From contig LNET01000105.1 in the NCBI GenBank assembly GCA_001464055.1, positions 24,780 through 88,779 on the forward strand: DNA of 64,000 nucleotides. The letters run 5' to 3'. The notes under the pieces were generated by a model. The model saw only the letters and a list, made by a program, of their open reading frames with translations. It did no database searches and was not told the origin of the DNA. A program made the position numbers and the translations under genes. This stretch comes from Burkholderiales bacterium Ga0077543 (GTDB taxonomy: Bacteria; Pseudomonadota; Gammaproteobacteria; Burkholderiales; Burkholderiaceae_C). How positions within the stretch are numbered: the stretch's first letter is position 1; each line of letters opens with the position of its first letter. This document shows positions 17,272-23,993 of the stretch, one piece after another.

Positions 17272-17504
17272 CGGCCGCGACCCCGGTCGTACAACTCATC
17301 GTCGGTCAGATAGGGGCCCGTGGAAACGCCATAGCTGCGGAACTCCAGCGCCTCGCGCATCGCGCGCTCGTAGGCGTCGTCGTGCCGCATCTTCTCGGCC
17401 AGCAACTCGCCCACCAGGCGTGACACGCTGGTGTTGCGCCGGGCAGCCTCCATGCGCGCCCAGTCGGCGACGCTTTCTTCCATGGTGACGGTGACGTTCT
17501 TCAT
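17268..17504 (-). CDS. Ribbon-helix-helix antitoxin
   Basis: A 78-residue protein. The first 45 residues (MKNVTVTMEESVADWARMEA and RNTSVSRLVGELLAEKM) look like a ribbon-helix-helix DNA-binding domain: one beta strand and two helices. The C-terminal acidic/basic tail (TDDELYDRGRGR) is suited to cover the toxin active site. The ATG at 17504 has no clear Shine-Dalgarno, and a GGACC-GCA-GGTCC inverted repeat lies 5-17 bases upstream. The regulatory region with palindromes lies immediately before it, as expected for an autoregulated toxin-antitoxin pair. Confidence 0.87.
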   Translation of the reverse strand: MKNVTVTMEESVADWARMEAARRNTSVSRLVGELLAEKMRHDDAYERAMREALEFRSYGVSTGPYLTDDELYDRGRGR

Positions 17505-17508
17505 GTTC

Positions 17509-17569
17509 GGACCGCAGGTCCACTGGCTTCGTGAAACACAACTCTAGTGTTGCACGAAGTTCGTGTCAA
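17509..17569 (-). promoter_or_regulatory. Toxin-antitoxin promoter with operator palindromes
   Basis: On the minus strand, TTGACA (17564-17569, a perfect -35 overlapping the hisD stop) and TAGAGT (17541-17546) are spaced by exactly 17 bp. A perfect palindrome CACGAA-C-TTCGTG (17553-17565) fills the spacer. A near-perfect CAACnCTAGnGTTG palindrome (17539-17552) covers the -10, and another TTCGTG half-site is at 17528-17533. A small GGACC/GGTCC hairpin (17509-17521) precedes the antitoxin start. These are plausible sites for ribbon-helix-helix autorepression. The promoter would also transcribe hisC and the genes beyond. Confidence 0.75.
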
Positions 17570-19356
17570 TCCAGGGGCAGAATCATCTTCAGCTCGCCGT
17601 CTTCCGCTTCGCCGGTGTAGGTGAAACCCAATTTCGCGTAAAAGCCCGCCGGGCTGCCGGGCAGGTCCCGGTGCGACAGGCCCACGCTCTGCAGGCCCAG
17701 ACGCCTGGCTTCGTCGACGACCCATTGGATGGCCAGCCGCCCATAGCCGCAGCGCTGGTGTTGCGCGTCCACCAGCAGGCGCCAGACGTACAGCTGTTCG
17801 GCGGGCTGGTCCTTGTCCTGTCGCATGTCGTAGAGCAGCATCATGCCCACGGCAGTCTCGCCATCGAACATCGCCACGGCTCGGCCCGCGGGTGAATACG
17901 CCACCTGGGCCAGCGACACGGGCACGCTGGCCACGAAGGGGCGCTGGCCGGCGGCCACTTCCAGCTTCATCACCGCATCCAGATTGACCCCGTCCACCGG
18001 CCGCACGCTGAAGGCCACGCCCTGGGGCAGCGCAGCCGCGGCGGGCTGCACGCGCATTTCGGCTGCGCGGGCATGCGCCTGCAGGCCTTCGCCATAGGCC
18101 AGTTCGGCAGCCACCGGGCCCAGCAGGTTGGCACCGACCTGGGTGACCTGGATGAGGCTGCTGCGCTTGACGAAGTCGTACACGCCCAGGGGCGAGCTGA
18201 AGCGCGCCGTGCCGGCGGTGGGCAGCACATGGTTCGGCCCGGCGCAGTAGTCGCCCAGGCTTTCGCTGGTGAAGCCCCCCAGGAAGATGGCACCGGCGTG
18301 GCGCAGCAGAGGCTCCCAGCGGCCAGGTTCGGCCGACATCACTTCCAGATGCTCGGGCGCCAGGCGGTTGCTGATCTCGCAGGCTTCTTCCATCGAGCGG
18401 GTGTGGATCAGCGCGCCGCGCCCTTCCAGCGAGGCGCGGATGATGGCGGCACGCGGCATCTCGGGCAGCAGGCGGTCGATGGCGGCCTGCACGGCGGCGA
18501 TGTAGTCGGCGTCGGGGCAGAGCAGGATGCTTTGCGCCAGCGCGTCATGCTCGGCCTGGCTGAACAGGTCCATCGCCACCCAGTCGGCCGGCACCGTACC
18601 GTCTGCCAGCACCAGGATCTCGCTCGGCCCGGCGATCATGTCGATGCCCACCTGCCCGAACACACGCCGCTTGGCGCTGGCAACAAAAGCATTGCCCGGG
18701 CCGGTGATCTTGTCCACCCGCGGCACCGTGGCCGTGCCGTAGGCCAGGGCCGCCACCGCCTGCGCGCCCCCGATGGTAAAGACGCGGTGTACGCCGGCCA
18801 CATGCGCGGCAGCCAGCACCAGCGCGTTCTTCGCACCCTCAGGCGTGGGCACGACCATCACGATCTCTCCGACTCCGGCCACCTGCGCCGGAATGGCGTT
18901 CATGAGCACGCTGCTGGGGTAGGCCGCCTGGCCACCGGGCACGTAGATGCCCACGCGGTCCAGCGGCGTGACCTTCTGGCCCAGCAGGCTGCCGTCGCGG
19001 TCCAGGTAGTGCCAGCTGCGGCTGCTGGCGTCGAGCTGGCGCAGGTGGTACGCGCGGACACGTTCCGCGGCGTTTTCAAGCGCGACGCGTTGGGCGGGCG
19101 GGATGGCATCGAAGGCGGCCCGCAGTTCAGGCGCGCCGATCTCCAGCGCTGCCACGCTGTCGGCTTGCAGCCGGTCGAAGCGGGCCGTGTAGTCCAGTAC
19201 CGCCGCGTCGCCACGGGCGCGCACGTCGGCAATGATTTCGGCCACGCGGGTCTCGATCGCGGCGTCGGTGTCGGCAGACCAGTGGCGCAGTCGTTGGAAG
19301 TCGGTTTCGAAGCCGGCGGCCTGGGTCGACAGGCGATGGACCCCGACCGGGCTCAT
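17566..19356 (-). CDS. hisD: Histidinol dehydrogenase fused to a GNAT acetyltransferase domain
   Basis: Residues 1-436 are a full histidinol dehydrogenase (last two steps of histidine synthesis). Visible are the NAD region with GGQAAYPSSVLMN, Zn ligands Gln267/His270 (SQAEHD), Asp369 (GDYCAGPNHVLPT) and His428 (LQAHAR), and catalytic Glu335/His336 (RLAPEHLEV). After an Ala/Pro linker (about 437-446) the same frame continues into a 150-residue GNAT N-acetyltransferase domain (447-594) with the acetyl-CoA loop QRCGYGR (534-540) and FYAKLGF. HisD is normally about 430-440 residues and ends at the linker. The start overlaps the hisG stop (ATGA). The acetyl acceptor is unknown. An alternative is a recently lost stop codon joining two genes. 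Confidence 0.93.
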   Translation of the reverse strand: MSPVGVHRLSTQAAGFETDFQRLRHWSADTDAAIETRVAEIIADVRARGDAAVLDYTARFDRLQADSVAALEIGAPELRAAFDAIPPAQRVALENAAERVRAYHLRQLDASSRSWHYLDRDGSLLGQKVTPLDRVGIYVPGGQAAYPSSVLMNAIPAQVAGVGEIVMVVPTPEGAKNALVLAAAHVAGVHRVFTIGGAQAVAALAYGTATVPRVDKITGPGNAFVASAKRRVFGQVGIDMIAGPSEILVLADGTVPADWVAMDLFSQAEHDALAQSILLCPDADYIAAVQAAIDRLLPEMPRAAIIRASLEGRGALIHTRSMEEACEISNRLAPEHLEVMSAEPGRWEPLLRHAGAIFLGGFTSESLGDYCAGPNHVLPTAGTARFSSPLGVYDFVKRSSLIQVTQVGANLLGPVAAELAYGEGLQAHARAAEMRVQPAAAALPQGVAFSVRPVDGVNLDAVMKLEVAAGQRPFVASVPVSLAQVAYSPAGRAVAMFDGETAVGMMLLYDMRQDKDQPAEQLYVWRLLVDAQHQRCGYGRLAIQWVVDEARRLGLQSVGLSHRDLPGSPAGFYAKLGFTYTGEAEDGELKMILPLD

Positions 19357-20021
19357 GGGTGATTCCTTCGAGAGGCCGCGTCGAAGGCTTCGATCAACGC
19401 ACGCAGCCTGTCCTGCTTCAGCTTCAGCGAGGCCGGGTTCACCACCAGCCGCGCCGAGATGTCCATGATGTGCTCGACCTCGACCAGATGGTTGGCCTTG
19501 AGCGTGCTGCCGGTGGACACCAGGTCGACGATGGCATCGGCCAGGCCTGTCAAGGGCGCCAGTTCCATCGATCCGTAGAGCTTGATCAGGTCGACATGCA
19601 TGCCTTTCGCGGCGAAGTGCTCGCGAGCGATGTGGGTGTACTTGGTGGCCACGCGCATGCGCGCGCCATGGCGGGCTGCTGCAGCGTAGTCGAAGCCGGC
19701 GCGGGTCGCCACGCTCATGCGGCAGCGGGCAATGCCCAGGTCCACCGGCCGGTACAGGCCCACCACGCCGCCGGGGCCCAGTTCATGGGCATGTTCCAGC
19801 AAGACGTCGTGCCCGGCCACGCCCAGGTCGGCGCCGCCATGCTGCACGTAAGTGGGTACGTCGCTGGCGCGCACCAGCACCACGCGCAGGTCGGCACGGC
19901 TGGTGGGCAAGATGAGCTTGCGGCTCGTTTCGGGGTTCTCCAGCACCTCGACGCCGGCCGCGCGCAGCAGCGGCAGGGTGTCGTCGAAGATGCGGCCCTT
20001 GGATAGCGCGAGTGTGATCAC
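19353..20021 (-). CDS. hisG: ATP phosphoribosyltransferase, short form
   Basis: First and committed step: ATP + PRPP to phosphoribosyl-ATP. At 222 residues this is the short HisG that lacks the C-terminal His-binding regulatory domain, and normally works with HisZ, which is not in this window. Motifs are ITLALSKGRIF, RASDVPTYVQHGGADLGV, and the PRPP loop DAIVDLVSTGSTLKAN. GTG at 20021 is preferred because the protein then begins at the conserved block; another in-frame GTG at 20057 would add 12 residues. Neither has a strong ribosome site. Confidence 0.93.
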   Translation of the reverse strand: MITLALSKGRIFDDTLPLLRAAGVEVLENPETSRKLILPTSRADLRVVLVRASDVPTYVQHGGADLGVAGHDVLLEHAHELGPGGVVGLYRPVDLGIARCRMSVATRAGFDYAAAARHGARMRVATKYTHIAREHFAAKGMHVDLIKLYGSMELAPLTGLADAIVDLVSTGSTLKANHLVEVEHIMDISARLVVNPASLKLKQDRLRALIEAFDAASRRNHP

Positions 20022-20077
20022 CGGGTGTCTGGGGAAAGGGTGGCGCGCAGCCACCACGGCCCCGCACCGAAGGGGAA

Positions 20078-20338
20078 TCAGGCGTGGTGGCCGGCGGCAG
20101 GAGCCGCAAATTCGCTGGGGGTCAGGGTCTTCATCGACAAGGCGTGAATCTGCTCGCGCATTCTATCGCCCAGGGCCGAATAGACACGCTGGTGGCGGCG
20201 CACCCGCGACATGCCTTCGAACTCGGCCGAGACGATGGTGGCAAAGAAGTGCCGGCCATCGCCCTCGACCTCGAGATGCGAACAACTCAGGCCCGCGGCG
20301 ATGAAGTCGCGCACCTGCCCGGGCGTGGGGTCGCTCAT
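20078..20338 (-). CDS. BolA family protein
   Basis: An 86-residue BolA-like protein. The conserved stretch HFFATIVSAEFEGMSRVRRHQ and VYSALGDRMREQIHALSMKT fits the family, although it has fewer signature His residues than E. coli BolA. BolA proteins bind monothiol glutaredoxins and influence iron and envelope regulation. ATG at 20338 overlaps the ClpP-like stop (ATGA). In many Burkholderiales a bolA-murA-hisG order is found; here no murA lies between bolA and hisG. Confidence 0.85.
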   Translation of the reverse strand: MSDPTPGQVRDFIAAGLSCSHLEVEGDGRHFFATIVSAEFEGMSRVRRHQRVYSALGDRMREQIHALSMKTLTPSEFAAPAAGHHA

Positions 20339-20940
20339 GACAGGTCGGCCTGACGTTCGACGACGCGCGAGACGATGCCGTAGGCCGTGGCTTCCTCGGC
20401 GCTCATCCAGTAGTCGCGCTCCATGTCGGTCATCACCTTGTCCAGCTTCTGGCCGGTCTGGCGCGCCACCACGGCGGCGATGCGCGCGCGGGTCTTGATG
20501 ATTTCCTTGGCCTGGATGGCGATGTCGGTGGCCTGGCCGCCGGCGCCGCCGGCGGGCTGATGGATCATGAAACGGGTGTTCGGCAGGCAAACCCGGCGCT
20601 CGGCAGGAGGCGCCAGGAAGATGTGCGTGCCGGCGCTGGCGACCCAGCCCGTGCCCACCGTGGTGACCGGAGCGCGCACGAAGCGGATCATGTCGTGGAT
20701 GGCGTCACCGCTCTCGACATGGCCACCCGGGCTGCTGACCAGCATGTGGATGGGCGCATCGGACTCCTGCGACAGCGCGATCAGGCGGGCACAGGTGGCG
20801 CGGGCCATCTTGTCGTCGATCTCGCCGAACACCATGACGAAGCGCGACTTGAACAGCAGTTGCGCTTCCTGGCCGTCGGCGGCGTTGTCCTTGGCGGCCT
20901 TGGAAGGCTTGTCGTCGCCAGCGTTGGTGATGGTGTGCAT
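20335..20940 (-). CDS. ClpP-like serine peptidase (S14 family)
   Basis: A 201-residue ClpP homologue with an apparently complete catalytic triad: Ser102 in GTGWVASAGTHIF, His127 in RFMIHQPAGG and Asp176 in DMERDYWMSAEEA. VSSPGGHVESGDAIHDMI matches the family. It differs from housekeeping ClpP in the AAS-M-G motif and is not next to clpX or tig, so it is likely an accessory paralogue. ATG at 20940 is chosen because CGGAG lies 7 bases upstream; an ATG at 20976 overlapping the permease stop is possible. It is embedded between an ABC exporter and bolA, both with tight overlaps. Confidence 0.85.
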   Translation of the reverse strand: MHTITNAGDDKPSKAAKDNAADGQEAQLLFKSRFVMVFGEIDDKMARATCARLIALSQESDAPIHMLVSSPGGHVESGDAIHDMIRFVRAPVTTVGTGWVASAGTHIFLAPPAERRVCLPNTRFMIHQPAGGAGGQATDIAIQAKEIIKTRARIAAVVARQTGQKLDKVMTDMERDYWMSAEEATAYGIVSRVVERQADLS

Positions 20941-20975
20941 GAATTGCTCCGGAGGAATGCGGTGGATTATGGCCA

Positions 20976-21731
20976 TCAGCTGCGCAGCTTGTAGCCGGTG
21001 GCCAGCAGGCGCAGCGTGATGCCGGCCACGACCAGGAAGCTGCTGCCGACGATGGCCAGGCTGAGCCAGGGCGAGACATCGCTGACGCCGAAGAAGCCGC
21101 GCCTGAAGCCGTCGATCATGTAGAAGAACGGGTTCAGATGACTCACGGTCTGCCAAAGCCCCGGCAGCGAGTGCACCGAATAGAACACACCCGACAGGAA
21201 GGTCATGGGCATGATGATGAAGTTCTGGAACACCGCCATCTGGTCGAACTTGTCGGCCCACAGGCCCGCGATCAGGCCCAGCGAGCCCAGCATGCCAGCG
21301 CCCAGCAAGGCGAAGGTGATGACCCACCAGGGCTCGGCCATGCGCAGCGGCGCAAACCAGGCCGTGACCAGGAACACCCCCAGGCCCACCATCAGCCCCC
21401 GCACCACCGATGCGCCAACGTAGGCCGCGAACCAGGCCCGGTGCGACAGCGGCGTCACCAGCAGGAACACCAGGTTGCCGGTGACCTTGCTCTGCACCAG
21501 CGAACTGCTGCTGTTGGCGAAGGCGTTCTGCAGCACGCTCATCATCACCAGGCCGGGAATCAGGAAGCTGGTGTAGCCCACGCCCGGAAAGACCTCGACC
21601 TTGTCTTCGAGCACATGGCCGAAGATCACCAGATACAGGACTGCCGTCATCACCGGTGCGGCCACGGTCTGGAAGGCCACTTTCCAGAAGCGCAGGATCT
21701 CCTTGCGGAAGAGCGTGCCGACACCGTTCAT
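20976..21731 (-). CDS. ABC-2 type transporter permease
   Basis: A 251-residue membrane protein of the ABC-2 family. Six hydrophobic segments can be picked out, e.g. VAAPVMTAVLYLVIFGHVL, GLMVGLGVFLVTAWF, LLGAGMLGSLGLIAGLWA and LAIVGSSFLVVAGITLRLLA. The ATG at 21731 overlaps the ATPase stop (ATGA). ATPase and permease together form an exporter of the DrrAB/NodIJ/YadGH type. The pair sits upstream of bolA-his in many betaproteobacteria. The substrate is unknown. Confidence 0.9.
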   Translation of the reverse strand: MNGVGTLFRKEILRFWKVAFQTVAAPVMTAVLYLVIFGHVLEDKVEVFPGVGYTSFLIPGLVMMSVLQNAFANSSSSLVQSKVTGNLVFLLVTPLSHRAWFAAYVGASVVRGLMVGLGVFLVTAWFAPLRMAEPWWVITFALLGAGMLGSLGLIAGLWADKFDQMAVFQNFIIMPMTFLSGVFYSVHSLPGLWQTVSHLNPFFYMIDGFRRGFFGVSDVSPWLSLAIVGSSFLVVAGITLRLLATGYKLRS

Positions 21732-22678
21732 GCCGCCCCCTGCGCGACCGAGCCTGCGCCTTCCATGATCTCCAGGAACACGTCCTCCAGGTCGGCCCGG
21801 CCGATCTCCAGGTCCTCGACCTTCACGCCGCCGGCACGCAGCTTGGCGAGCAGCTGCTCGACATCGCCGGCGTCCCGGGCCGTGATCTGCACGCTGCGCC
21901 CGGTGACGCGCGCATTGGCCTGCAGGGCCGGCGGCAGAGCGCTGTCGGTCTTGAAGCGCAGCATGGTGCTGGCCGTGCCGGCCAGCAGGTTGGCGGTGCG
22001 GTCCAGCGCCACCACCCTGCCCTGCTTGAGCATCGCGATGCGGCTGCACAGCGCCTCGGCTTCTTCCAGGTAGTGCGTGGTCAGCAGCACGGTGTGGCCT
22101 TCGCGGTTCAGGCGCGCGATGAAGTGCCACAGCGTCTGGCGCAGTTCCACGTCCACGCCGGCGGTGGGCTCGTCGAGCACGATGACGGGAGGTCGGTGCA
22201 CCAGCGCCTGCGCCACCAGCACACGCCGCTTCATGCCGCCCGAGAGCTGCCGCATGTTGGCCTTGGCCTTGTCGGCCAGGCCCAGCTGCTCCAGCAGCTC
22301 GTTGATCCAGGCCTCGTTGTTCTTCACGCCGAAATAGCCGCTCTGGATGCGCAGCGACTCGCGCACGCTGAAGAAGGGGTCGAAGACCAGTTCCTGCGGC
22401 ACGATGCCCAGGGCCCGGCGTGCCGCGGCGTAATCGTTCACGACATCGTGGCCCATCACCGTGACGCGGCCGCTGCTGGCCCGTGCCAGGCCGGCCAGCA
22501 CGGAAATCAGCGTGGTCTTGCCGGCGCCGTTGGGGCCCAGCAGACCGAAGAATTCCCCCTGGGCGATGTCGAAAGAGACGCTGTCGAGTGCGCGGAAACT
22601 GCCCCGGGCACCGGTGTAGGTCTTCGTGACTTGTTCGAAGCGGACGGCGGGGCCGCCGTCGGCAGAGATCATGGGCAT
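21728..22678 (-). CDS. ABC transporter ATP-binding protein
   Basis: 316 residues with Walker A GPNGAGKTTL, Q-loop IVPQELVFDP, signature LSGGMKRRVLVAQAL, Walker B VIVLDEPTAGVD and H-loop LTTHYLEEAE. A C-terminal region of about 90 residues contains the DLEDVFLEIM box typical of ABC-2 exporter ATPases. ATG 22678 (MPMISADGG) is chosen; a second in-frame ATG lies six bases on. Its start is 58 bp from the divergent TetR gene, which may regulate it. Confidence 0.92.
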   Translation of the reverse strand: MPMISADGGPAVRFEQVTKTYTGARGSFRALDSVSFDIAQGEFFGLLGPNGAGKTTLISVLAGLARASSGRVTVMGHDVVNDYAAARRALGIVPQELVFDPFFSVRESLRIQSGYFGVKNNEAWINELLEQLGLADKAKANMRQLSGGMKRRVLVAQALVHRPPVIVLDEPTAGVDVELRQTLWHFIARLNREGHTVLLTTHYLEEAEALCSRIAMLKQGRVVALDRTANLLAGTASTMLRFKTDSALPPALQANARVTGRSVQITARDAGDVEQLLAKLRAGGVKVEDLEIGRADLEDVFLEIMEGAGSVAQGAA

Positions 22679-22736
22679 AGGGGCCGGGATTGTAGGCAGC
22701 CGCCCGCACCCGGGCCGATGCAAGAATGGATTCACC

Positions 22737-23402
22737 ATGCCCGCCGCCGCACCGAAGAAGCCCCGCCGCACCGCCGAACGCATCCTCGAGGTGTCGCTGG
22801 ACCTGTTCAACCGCTTCGGCGAACCCAATGTCAGCACCACGCTGATCAGCGCCGAGATGCGCATCAGCCCGGGCAACCTGTACTACCACTACCCGGCCAA
22901 GGACGAGCTGATCAACACGCTGTTCAACCGCTTCGAGGCGGCGCTGAACGAGCTGCTCGTCGCCGCCGACGGCGTCGAGAACGTCGAGGACGCCTGGTTG
23001 TTCTTCCACATGCTGTTCGAACTGATCTGGCAGTACCGATTCCTGTACCGCGACCTGAACGACCTGCTCAGCAAGAACCGCCGCCTGGAAACGCACTTCC
23101 AGTTCGTGCTGAAGAACAAGACACGGGCGGTGCAGGGCCTGCTGGACGGCCTGTCGCGCAGCGGCGTGGTGCAGATCACCGGCGTCGAAGCCGCACCGGT
23201 GTCGACCGCGATGGTGGTGGTGCTGACCTACTGGCTCAGCTTCGAATACGTGCGCGAGCCGCGCAAGGCGCTGGACGCCGACAGCGCGGCCGGTTCAGTG
23301 TCGCGCGGGGCGTACCACGTGCTGAGCCTGCTGCTGCCCTACCTGGAACAAGCCTCGCGCACGCACCTGCACCGGCTGGCGAGTTCATACCAGCCGGGCT
23401 GA
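22737..23402 (+). CDS. TetR-family transcriptional regulator
   Basis: 221 residues. The N-terminal helix-turn-helix (RILEVSLDLFNRFGEPNVST and RISPGNLYYHYPAKDELINT) is a canonical TetR DNA-binding domain. The C-terminal domain (VEDAWLFFHMLFELIWQYRFLYRDL) fits the TetR group with a helical ligand pocket (TetR_C DUF2461/YcdC-like). It is divergent from the ABC exporter and convergent with the SRPBCC gene. Regulation of the exporter and of itself from the shared 58-bp region is an inference. Confidence 0.88.
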   Translation: MPAAAPKKPRRTAERILEVSLDLFNRFGEPNVSTTLISAEMRISPGNLYYHYPAKDELINTLFNRFEAALNELLVAADGVENVEDAWLFFHMLFELIWQYRFLYRDLNDLLSKNRRLETHFQFVLKNKTRAVQGLLDGLSRSGVVQITGVEAAPVSTAMVVVLTYWLSFEYVREPRKALDADSAAGSVSRGAYHVLSLLLPYLEQASRTHLHRLASSYQPG

Positions 23403-23450
23403 GGTACTGCCAGGCGCGCAGGCCACGCCAAACGCCATGCGGGCCTGTGG

Positions 23451-23921
23451 TCAAACCTCGCCGCCGAACTTCTTGATGAGGTTGGCGATGTACTTTTCGA
23501 CCAGCTTCTCGAATTCGCCGCTGACCACCGGTACGACCACCATCTTCATCAGCCCGGGCAGCGGCACGTCGACCTTGCCGGTGATCTTCAGTTCGATGCC
23601 CGTGCTCTTCTTCTGGTCGGTGATCTTCCAGCTGCCGCCCACCAGGGCATTGCCCTCGCCCTTCACCGGCGTCCACACCACCGTACCCTTGGCGCGGTTG
23701 GACACGTATTTGCTGGCGTAGATGGTCTGGATGCTGACCTGGCCGCTGCCGACTTTTTCCATTTCCCAGCGATACACGCCACCACCCAGGTCGACCAGCT
23801 GGTCCACTTTCGGGAAAAAACTCACCGAGGTGGGCACGTCGGAGAGAACGTCGAAGACTTCCTTGAAAGGCGCCTTGACGGCAAATTCGTAACCCAGGTC
23901 GATGTCGACGATGATGGCCAT
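23451..23921 (-). CDS. SRPBCC (START/polyketide cyclase-like) family protein
   Basis: A 156-residue protein with the helix-grip layout of the SRPBCC superfamily. VKAPFKEVFDVLSDVPTSVSFFPKV is the typical opening, strands follow, and a long C-terminal helix EFEKLVEKYIANLIKKF closes the lipid-binding cavity. ATG 23921 has GAGGAGA upstream. It is 72 bp downstream of the WS/DGAT gene on the same strand, so a role in handling acyl chains is plausible but unproven. Confidence 0.8.
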   Translation of the reverse strand: MAIIVDIDLGYEFAVKAPFKEVFDVLSDVPTSVSFFPKVDQLVDLGGGVYRWEMEKVGSGQVSIQTIYASKYVSNRAKGTVVWTPVKGEGNALVGGSWKITDQKKSTGIELKITGKVDVPLPGLMKMVVVPVVSGEFEKLVEKYIANLIKKFGGEV

Positions 23922-23993
23922 GGTGCAGGTCTCCTCTGGCAAAGCCGCTGTACTTGGCCGCACATTGTGCCCAGCCTGCAGCCTGACGCCGTT

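Noticed and set aside
19353..20057. Longer HisG starting at GTG 20057
   Set aside because: The extra 12 residues (VVAARHPFPRHP) do not resemble HisG and have no better ribosome site; the GTG at 20021 begins the conserved ITLALSKGRIF.
20976..23096. A 706-codon frame joining the ABC permease to upstream sequence
   Set aside because: The permease proper begins at 21731, coupled to the ATPase stop. The upstream part is an out-of-frame reading of the ATPase gene and the region opposite the TetR gene.
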